Source: Marinagarivorans sp. UBA5868 (lineage in GTDB: Bacteria > Pseudomonadota > Gammaproteobacteria > Pseudomonadales > Cellvibrionaceae). From it: a stretch of 12,942 bases of DNA. Of this stretch, positions 7,974 through 12,942 are shown in pieces (position 1 is the stretch's first letter; every line of letters begins with the position of its first letter). The DNA lies in the NCBI GenBank assembly GCA_002432095.1, contig DJFQ01000057.1, forward strand, positions 1 to 12,942, read 5' to 3'. The notes beneath the pieces were generated by a model. It did not search any database, was not told the DNA's origin, and saw only the letters and a list, made by a program, of their open reading frames with translations. The position numbers were made by a program, and so were the translations under genes.

Positions 7974-8510
7974 ATGACTAAATTATCTTCCTCATCAAAA
8001 AATGATCTTTTTTCTGGGTCTGCGCCAGCGTTGGCGCCGGGAGAGATTATCTTGGGGCAGCTGAAGGACCTCGATGGTCATGGAAATCCGTTGGTAGATT
8101 ACGATTGCAACCCAGACGATGTTGCACAAGTGGCAGTTTCAACGCTACCGGTTACGCGCCAACACATGGGCCGGCAGGTGGCTCTGCTGTTTGCGTCTGG
8201 AGATTTGCGCAGACCGGTCGTCATGGGTTTTATTCACAACCCATTTGACGAATTGCTCGAAAATTTCACAGAAAAGGGTACTGAAGATGCTGCAGAAGAA
8301 TCGAAAGCAGGGCATGGCACAGCGCTGGATGTAGTGAAAGTCGACGGCCGACAAGTTGTTATTGAGGGGCAGGAGGAAATCGTTCTCAGATGTGGGGAAT
8401 CCAGCATTACTCTGACCAAAGCTGGAAAAATCGTTATTCGCGGGAAATATTTGTTGAGCCGGGCGAGCGGTGTCAACCGTATTCTCGGCGGCTCAGTTCA
8501 GGTGAACTGA
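7974..8510 (+). CDS. DUF6484 domain T6SS spike-associated protein (mini-VgrG-like)
   Basis: This 178-residue protein has a DUF6484 N-terminal domain: IILGQLKDLDGHGNPLVDY at 25-43, then GRQVALLFASGDLRRPVVMG at 66-85. A Gly/Ala/Glu-rich linker spans about 95-118. A short C-terminal beta-rich region (123-178) contains EEIVLRCGESSITLTKAG and ends GGSVQVN. Both folded parts resemble the adjacent VgrG. The first half matches the end of the gp5 OB-fold (GHEVIVNFLDGDPDRPLVTG), and the second matches the VgrG tail (QITLKTGSASIVMKKNG). It lacks the gp27 base. I infer a spike extension or adaptor between VgrG and the PAAR-like tip or cargo. It starts 5 bases after vgrG, with only a weak ribosome-binding site, so coupling is likely. 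Confidence 0.85.
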   Translation: MTKLSSSSKNDLFSGSAPALAPGEIILGQLKDLDGHGNPLVDYDCNPDDVAQVAVSTLPVTRQHMGRQVALLFASGDLRRPVVMGFIHNPFDELLENFTEKGTEDAAEESKAGHGTALDVVKVDGRQVVIEGQEEIVLRCGESSITLTKAGKIVIRGKYLLSRASGVNRILGGSVQVN

Positions 8511-8537
8511 TTACCTCACCGGATTGAGTGGAAGCAA

Positions 8538-9530
8538 ATGTTACAGCTGAAAAACAATACGCCCTTTGCTGCCGCCACAGCGTTATTTCCCAACGAGCAG
8601 GGCGTGGAAACACTTTACACAATTGTTAAAGCGAGCTTCATTTTTTTACCGAAGCTTTCTCTCGCCTCGGAGCAAGCCGAGCCGCAAAAGAAAGATGAGT
8701 ATTCCGGCGAACCAGGCCATTCAAGTCTGATACTTGCGTCCGATTATCACACGGGTAAAGCGGGTACCGATATTATTATGACGGGCTCCGCCAGCAGCCG
8801 CGATGGACAGGAAGTGCGTCAGCTGGACGTGTCTTTGCAGGTCGCAGATTTGCAAAAGGTCGTGCGAGTATTTGGTGATCGGGTGTGGGAGCATGGCCGA
8901 ATGACCCAGGCACAGTATTTCACTCAAATGCCGCTGACTTATGAACACGCTTTTGGCGGCACCCTTTTATTGGATGGCGAATTGCATCAGCAGGAAGAAC
9001 AAAATCCAGTGGGCTTGGGGTTTTCTGGAGATCTCACGGAAATGGATGTCGATACATGGCCTCTGCCCAATTTGGAAAATCCAGCGCAACCTATTCAGCA
9101 TTTCGGTGCCCGACCCCAACCGGCCTGCTTCGCGCCAATAGCGCCACATTGGCATCCGCGCGCGGCCTATGCTGGTAGTTATGACGAGCATTGGCAGCGC
9201 AACCGCGCACCCTATTTGCCAGAAGATTATCAGCCGCGGTTTAACAACAGCGTGGCGAATGATCAGATTTATCCCGGCTTTTTGCGGGGAGGTGAACCTG
9301 TCTCTATCCGCGGTATGCATCCGCTGGGCGACCTGAATTTCAAACTCCCACAGGTCAATCTGATCAACCGGATTCAGATGCAAGAGGGGGAAGTTGTGGC
9401 GCCTTTCCAATTAGAAACAGTTCACCTACAGCCTAACGAGCTGCAGGTGAGTCTAGTTTGGCGGTCCGCTCTACCCTGCGATAAACACGCGCGGAAAATT
9501 CGCCAGATCAGCGTGAATATGAGTCGCTAA
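8538..9530 (+). CDS. DUF2169 family T6SS accessory protein
   Basis: The 330 residues match the DUF2169 family throughout. Clear family blocks are LTYEHAFGG (133-141), NPVGLGF (156-162), the proline- and tryptophan-rich stretch around PACFAPIAPHWHPRAAYAGS (195-214), YDEHWQRNRAPYLPEDY (215-231), QPRFNNSVANDQIYPGFLRGGE (232-253) and the MHP motif (260-262). Members are repeatedly found beside vgrG and DUF4150 genes and are thought to work as adaptors or chaperones that help load PAAR-like tips and effectors. There is no signal peptide or membrane segment, consistent with a cytoplasmic role. A GGAAG lies just 3 bases from the ATG, an unusually short spacing. The DUF4150 gene follows after 12 bases, supporting joint function. 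Confidence 0.92.
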   Translation: MLQLKNNTPFAAATALFPNEQGVETLYTIVKASFIFLPKLSLASEQAEPQKKDEYSGEPGHSSLILASDYHTGKAGTDIIMTGSASSRDGQEVRQLDVSLQVADLQKVVRVFGDRVWEHGRMTQAQYFTQMPLTYEHAFGGTLLLDGELHQQEEQNPVGLGFSGDLTEMDVDTWPLPNLENPAQPIQHFGARPQPACFAPIAPHWHPRAAYAGSYDEHWQRNRAPYLPEDYQPRFNNSVANDQIYPGFLRGGEPVSIRGMHPLGDLNFKLPQVNLINRIQMQEGEVVAPFQLETVHLQPNELQVSLVWRSALPCDKHARKIRQISVNMSR

Positions 9531-9542
9531 AGGAGACGATTT

Positions 9543-9917
9543 ATGGCCCAGACAACCTTTGCTAACAGCCGCGGAATTGTCCACAAGGGCAGTGGCGGAC
9601 TCAGCATCGTATTCCCTGATGTCTGCAAAACGCCGCCTGGTCCTGTTCCCATTCCCTACCCCAACATTGGTATGGCTTCGGATACCAGTAAAGGACCGAA
9701 ATCGGTGAAAACCGACGGCCAAATGCCCATGGTAAAAGGCGCGCAATATTCTCGCAGTACTGGCGATGAACCCGGGGTTGCCAAAGGCGTGATCAGCAGC
9801 GATCAAATGGGCGTGTGTGAATTTATGATGTATTCATTTGACGTGAAGTTCGAAGGTAAAAATGTTTGCCGTATGGGCGATCCTTTGTTTCACAACAAAA
9901 AAAATATCATGGGTTGA
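9543..9917 (+). CDS. DUF4150 PAAR-like spike tip protein
   Basis: This 124-residue protein is a DUF4150 (PAAR-like) protein. It has SIVFPDVCKTPPGPVPIPYP (21-40), NIGMASDTSKGPKSVK (41-56), SRSTGDEPG (70-78), GVISSDQMG (82-90) and SFDVKFEGKNVCRMGDPLFHN (98-118). PAAR-like proteins form a sharp cone that caps the VgrG trimer and anchors effectors. The classic PAAR uses three His and one Cys for zinc; here the candidate ligands are Cys28, Cys92, Cys109 and His117, a different set. It is a free-standing tip with no fused toxin. A strong AAGGAG ribosome-binding site lies about 8 bases before the ATG. The stop codon overlaps the start of the next gene (TGATG). Confidence 0.94.
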   Translation: MAQTTFANSRGIVHKGSGGLSIVFPDVCKTPPGPVPIPYPNIGMASDTSKGPKSVKTDGQMPMVKGAQYSRSTGDEPGVAKGVISSDQMGVCEFMMYSFDVKFEGKNVCRMGDPLFHNKKNIMG

Positions 9918-11164
9918 TGAGCACAATCGTGGTAGCGCGTTCACCATCTTTATCTCAGTCAATGCTCGGTTATCAGCCTATTTTTGAGCGCCTTTTGGAC
10001 GATGTCGCGTTTCTGTGGTTTCAGCGACGTCGAGCAGAGGATCATCCTGCGTATTTTCAGTGGGACTTGGCGGCGATGGATGAGCGGATACAAAACTATT
10101 TACGAGCCTTGCTGCAGGCGCCGGGTATCTCCTGGCGCCTATTTGAAGAGGCAGCCGATACAGGTGATGGAGGATATTTCTTTACCGCAGCGATACTCGC
10201 GTTTCACACGTTAGACACACGAAATATTCAGTCGTTAATTGAACGCTCGGCTGGTAATCAAGAAGGCATTGCCGGTATCTGCTCTGCTTTGGCGCATCTC
10301 CCCGGTTCTCGAATACATCCATGGATAAAAAAATTCCTGATGAGCAAGGATCGATTTCATCAGCATTTAGCATTGCATACATGCCAACTTCGGCGTGACG
10401 ATCCGCGTGCATATCTGACAGCGCTTATTCAGCAACCGGAAATTCGGGAACATGAAGATTTATTTGTTTGCGCGCTCAAATTAGCCGGCTCACTTAAGCG
10501 GAAGGATTTGCTTCCACTGCTGTGCGATGCAATGACCGATGATCGAGCACCTGTGAAGTTTTGGTCTGCGTGGAGCTGTGGCTTGATGAGGGAGTTAAGT
10601 GCAGCTCCAATACTGCAGGAGATGGTGCAGACGAACGATGAATGGCAACAGCATGCTTTGTCGAGCCTTCTACTTTTATTAAATGCCAAACCTGCGCGCG
10701 ATTTGGTTGACCACCTCGCCCGCAGCGAACCGACACGACGGCAGGCTATCGAAGGGTGCTCAGTACTGGGCGACGCGAGCGCGTTGCCATGGTTATTGCA
10801 GATGGCGCGCGTACCAGAGTTCAACCAGCCGGCCACACAAGCAGTGCTAACCATCACTGGAATTTCACTGGAAAATGATTGGTTGACGTCAACCGAGGTA
10901 AAGGAAATAGAACCTGCTGATTCAGACGAGGATTTACCGTCCGTAAACCCAGATAAATTGACGGCCGCTTGGCAGAAAAACAACGCCCGATGGCAGCCGG
11001 GGCAGCGGTATTTTCTTGGTGAGCCACTGCATATTCAGCACTTACTTCGTCTATTTCCAAACGCTAATCAACGCCATCGCAGAACCGCGGCGTTCCATCT
11101 GGCGAACCTTTTGCCTGAGCGACCACTGCTCAACCATGCAGGTTTGGAGGTATTTCATTTATGA
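9917..11164 (+). CDS. TIGR02270 family HEAT-repeat-like T6SS-associated protein
   Basis: This 415-residue protein resembles the TIGR02270 family. The N-terminal part has FLWFQRR and WDLAAMDERIQNYLRALL. A run of helical repeats (about 100-320) contains alternating Leu/Ala-rich helices with HEAT-like Asp/Arg turns. There is a conserved block near VLTITGISLEND, an acidic linker SDEDLPSVNPDKL, and a family-typical WQPGQRYFLGEPL near the C-terminus. HEAT scaffolds bind other proteins, so a role in holding effector or tip proteins is plausible. The function is not established. I place the start at the ATG at 9917, which overlaps the DUF4150 stop by one base, rather than the in-frame ATG at 9866 inside DUF4150. 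The stop at 11162-11164 overlaps the ATG at 11161 of a micro-ORF. Confidence 0.88.
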   Translation: MSTIVVARSPSLSQSMLGYQPIFERLLDDVAFLWFQRRRAEDHPAYFQWDLAAMDERIQNYLRALLQAPGISWRLFEEAADTGDGGYFFTAAILAFHTLDTRNIQSLIERSAGNQEGIAGICSALAHLPGSRIHPWIKKFLMSKDRFHQHLALHTCQLRRDDPRAYLTALIQQPEIREHEDLFVCALKLAGSLKRKDLLPLLCDAMTDDRAPVKFWSAWSCGLMRELSAAPILQEMVQTNDEWQQHALSSLLLLLNAKPARDLVDHLARSEPTRRQAIEGCSVLGDASALPWLLQMARVPEFNQPATQAVLTITGISLENDWLTSTEVKEIEPADSDEDLPSVNPDKLTAAWQKNNARWQPGQRYFLGEPLHIQHLLRLFPNANQRHRRTAAFHLANLLPERPLLNHAGLEVFHL

Positions 11165-11226
11165 ATTATTCTCCGATACTGACTGCAGCCGTCGCCCAGG
11201 TTATTTTCAATTGCGGGTGCCTGTGA
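11161..11226 (+). CDS. 21-codon micro-ORF linking the TIGR02270 and ketosynthase-like genes
   Basis: An ATG at 11161 opens a frame of 21 codons (starting MNYSPIL and ending NCGCL) that stops at TGA 11224-11226. Its start overlaps the TIGR02270 stop by four bases (ATGA). Its stop overlaps the ketosynthase-like start by one base (TGATG). A GGAGG sequence lies at 11146-11150, 10 bases before its ATG, whereas the ketosynthase ATG at 11226 has no good ribosome-binding site. It therefore looks like a translated relay that carries ribosomes to the next start. It could also be the remnant of a frameshifted N-terminal extension, or chance. The peptide itself has no recognised family. Confidence 0.45.
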   Translation: MNYSPILTAAVAQVIFNCGCL

Positions 11227-12296
11227 TGGCGGATAGGGTATACATCGCGCGCACTGGACTTATCACCGCAACAGGTGGCACCAGTGACATGGTGGGAGCG
11301 GTCTTCCGCACGGGTATTTCTGCGTATCAGCGGGCAAATTATTTTACCCATGACCGCCATTTAATAACCCTGGCGCAGGTTCCCGAAGAATCTTTACCGC
11401 CAGTCACCGACGCTCTCGGTATTTCTACATGTTCGCTACGCGACCAGCGTCTAATCCGGATGCTTCAGGTCGCTGCGGAACAGGCGCTACAGGAATACTC
11501 TGGACAGCCGGTCCCTCTTCTACTCGCAGGTCCGGAAAATTATCGCGGATTGAATCACCAACTCGGCGGAAATTTTTTAACCCATTTCGCTCAGCAGATT
11601 GATCTACCCATCGATTATCCCGCCAGTCGGGTCAATAGTCTGGGTCGGGCAGGCGTCCTGGAGGCGTTGCGGCTGGCCCACCATTATCTCCTGGAGCTGG
11701 GTCATCCCTTTGTCTTGATCGGCGGGGTTGATACGGCACAAAACAGCGCCTGGTTGCAGATGCTGGATCGGGACGAACGGGTAAAGTCGGAGCGATCGGG
11801 CGCTTCGGATACGTTTGTGCCAGGAGATGGAGCCGGGTGCTTATTGCTCACAGCGGATCCTACGCTGGCCATGCGTCACGAAGACTATATTTTTGCGCTG
11901 TCGCCCCCGGGATTCGGGCATGAACACGGCCACCGATACAGCGATGAACCTTATCTCGGCGAAGGTCTCCACACCGCGGTTCAACCGGCGCTGGAGTATT
12001 TACCGCAGCAGATGAAGATCAGGCGCCTCTACAGTAGCGCCAACGGCGAAAGCTATTGGGCCAAAGAACTCGGTGTCGCCATGACCCGCGCAAGTCATCG
12101 CCTACAGGATCTCCAGCACGAACATCCCGCCGACACCTACGGAGACATTGGTGCGGCGACAGGCGCGGCCTTGATCAGCATCGCCTGTTACGACATGCGT
12201 CACGCAACAACGCCCTCCCCTTGTTTAATTACCACTGCAGCGGATCATGCATTTCGGGCAGCGGTTTGTTTAATACCAGAAAGGATTGAGCCATGA
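11226..12296 (+). CDS. Catalytically degenerate beta-ketoacyl synthase-fold protein in a T6SS operon
   Basis: From the ATG at 11226 the product has 356 residues with a recognisable ketosynthase (thiolase-like) fold. It opens with VYIARTGLITATG, a typical family N-terminus. FVLIGGVDT (162-170) matches the strand after the nucleophile helix. FVPGDGAGCLLL (197-208) matches the GEGAG block. The catalytic triad is missing. The elbow region (SRVNSLGRAG, 134-143) contains no Cys. The AHG motif reads SANGES with Asn273 in place of His. The second His position reads YGDIGAATG with Asp307. It is shorter than active enzymes (about 410). Related ketosynthase-like proteins occur in T6SS effector clusters, where a structural or binding role is inferred. 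An earlier in-frame ATG at 11136 would overlap TIGR02270 and has no ribosome-binding site. The stop overlaps the next start (ATGA). Confidence 0.85.
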   Translation: MADRVYIARTGLITATGGTSDMVGAVFRTGISAYQRANYFTHDRHLITLAQVPEESLPPVTDALGISTCSLRDQRLIRMLQVAAEQALQEYSGQPVPLLLAGPENYRGLNHQLGGNFLTHFAQQIDLPIDYPASRVNSLGRAGVLEALRLAHHYLLELGHPFVLIGGVDTAQNSAWLQMLDRDERVKSERSGASDTFVPGDGAGCLLLTADPTLAMRHEDYIFALSPPGFGHEHGHRYSDEPYLGEGLHTAVQPALEYLPQQMKIRRLYSSANGESYWAKELGVAMTRASHRLQDLQHEHPADTYGDIGAATGAALISIACYDMRHATTPSPCLITTAADHAFRAAVCLIPERIEP

Positions 12297-12942
12297 CACA
12301 GGTAGGTGAAGGTATCGCCGTCACCCAGGTGAAAGACCCGGAAGAAGATCATTGGGCGCAGCTCGAATACACCTATCCCGACGGATCACCCGTGCAGGGA
12401 ATGTTTACCGCAGTTGATGGCAGCGGAATGACCTGGACAGGTTATTTAAACGACCAAGGGCAAGCATGCCTGAGCGGTTTACCGCCGGGTTCGGTTGACT
12501 ATCAGCTGCTACCTAGCGAGTCTTTAGAGGATGAACTCACAGAGCTTCGCACCCAAATTCAAACAGTGCTGGATGGCATTCTGGAAGAGCAGCGTGCCGA
12601 AGCTAAAGCACATCAGGATGAGCTGGACAAACAATCCGCACTCGGGAAGTCCGTCAGCTACACCGCAGCGGTTGGACGCGGTTTATGGAACGGCGCCATA
12701 GGCCTGCTCACCTTTGCCAAAGATGTTGTGGTTAAAGCCGGGGAACTGGCCCTGTTCATGAGCCCCGTAACGCGCATGAACAATCTGTTGCAGGCCTCTT
12801 ATACCAGCTACCGCAACGGCGAACTCACCTGGACCGATTGGCGCGAAAGCCTGACAAAAAATTATCAGGACGAGGAATTCAAAGATCTCGCCGACCTCCT
12901 CGGCATCGACATCCGCAATCTGGATAAAGATGAAGTTCTTTC
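12293..12942 (+). CDS. Probable T6SS cargo effector, N-terminal part (runs off the right edge)
   Basis: The frame is open from the ATG at 12293 to the window end, giving 216 complete codons. Its start overlaps the ketosynthase-like stop by four bases (ATGA), and AAGGA lies 7 bases upstream. Residues about 20-72 look like a small beta-sandwich (YTYPDGSPVQG, GYLNDQGQACLSGLPPG), reminiscent of N-terminal domains in T6SS effectors that dock on the spike. Residues about 75-118 form a charged coiled coil (LEDELTELRTQIQ, EEQRAEAKAHQDELDKQ). A Gly/Ala-rich amphipathic segment (about 119-157) follows, then a helical part with two Trp (TWTDWRESL). No enzyme motif is visible in this part; the toxin domain would lie beyond the edge. 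Its place as last gene after the tip and accessory genes makes it the likely secreted cargo. I do not recognise a named family. Confidence 0.75.
   Translation, partial: MTQVGEGIAVTQVKDPEEDHWAQLEYTYPDGSPVQGMFTAVDGSGMTWTGYLNDQGQACLSGLPPGSVDYQLLPSESLEDELTELRTQIQTVLDGILEEQRAEAKAHQDELDKQSALGKSVSYTAAVGRGLWNGAIGLLTFAKDVVVKAGELALFMSPVTRMNNLLQASYTSYRNGELTWTDWRESLTKNYQDEEFKDLADLLGIDIRNLDKDEVL

Noticed and set aside
9866..9916. Earlier in-frame ATG for the TIGR02270 protein
   Set aside because: It lies inside the conserved end of DUF4150; the ATG at 9917 overlaps the DUF4150 stop in the usual coupled arrangement.
10429..10983. Minus-strand open frame of 184 codons
   Set aside because: Opposite the TIGR02270 gene, with Ser/Arg/Cys-rich composition typical of a shadow frame.
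11016..11225. Upstream in-frame extension of the ketosynthase-like protein
   Set aside because: It would overlap the conserved TIGR02270 C-terminus; the recognisable ketosynthase fold starts at VYIARTGLIT, just after the ATG at 11226.

Overview
The window looks like a gammaproteobacterial chromosome segment of roughly balanced base composition. The protein set would fit a marine or cellulolytic relative of Cellvibrio, Saccharophagus or Teredinibacter, but that placement is a guess from gene content and no phylogenetic marker is present. All supported genes lie on the plus strand.

Region 1 (1-3730) is the end of an SMC/condensin-like operon. The last 28 codons of an unidentified upstream gene overlap by one base with a complete 1213-residue SMC-like ATPase of the MksB/JetC (MukB-like) kind, with an N-terminal Walker A, long coiled coils, a central hinge-like domain and a C-terminal signature/Walker B region. 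No topoisomerase-like JetD/MksG gene follows it. Region 2 (3790-4990) holds three small genes of general occurrence: a DUF423 membrane protein, a CPXCG cysteine-rich protein and a rhomboid protease. A gap of about 360 bases then leads into the secretion genes.

Region 3 (5351 to the right edge) is an auxiliary type VI secretion (T6SS) island with no core sheath, baseplate or membrane-complex genes in view. It begins with hcp (tube), which is followed by a clear stem-loop terminator, then vgrG (spike). A tightly packed operon comes next: a DUF6484 protein that resembles a miniature VgrG spike, a DUF2169 accessory protein, a DUF4150 PAAR-like tip, a TIGR02270 HEAT-like protein, a 21-codon ORF, a ketosynthase-fold protein that has lost its catalytic residues, and the start of a large protein that is probably the secreted cargo. 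It runs off the right edge, so its toxin domain and any immunity gene are not visible.

The inferred working model is as follows. Hcp and VgrG form the expelled tube and spike. DUF6484 and DUF4150 extend or cap the spike. DUF2169, TIGR02270 and the dead ketosynthase act in the cytoplasm to hold, fold or load the cargo encoded last. Stop/start overlaps join the genes from DUF4150 to the cargo, suggesting translation in fixed proportion. The most unusual items are the degenerate ketosynthase, the relay-like micro-ORF before it, the mini-VgrG and the unidentified cargo.
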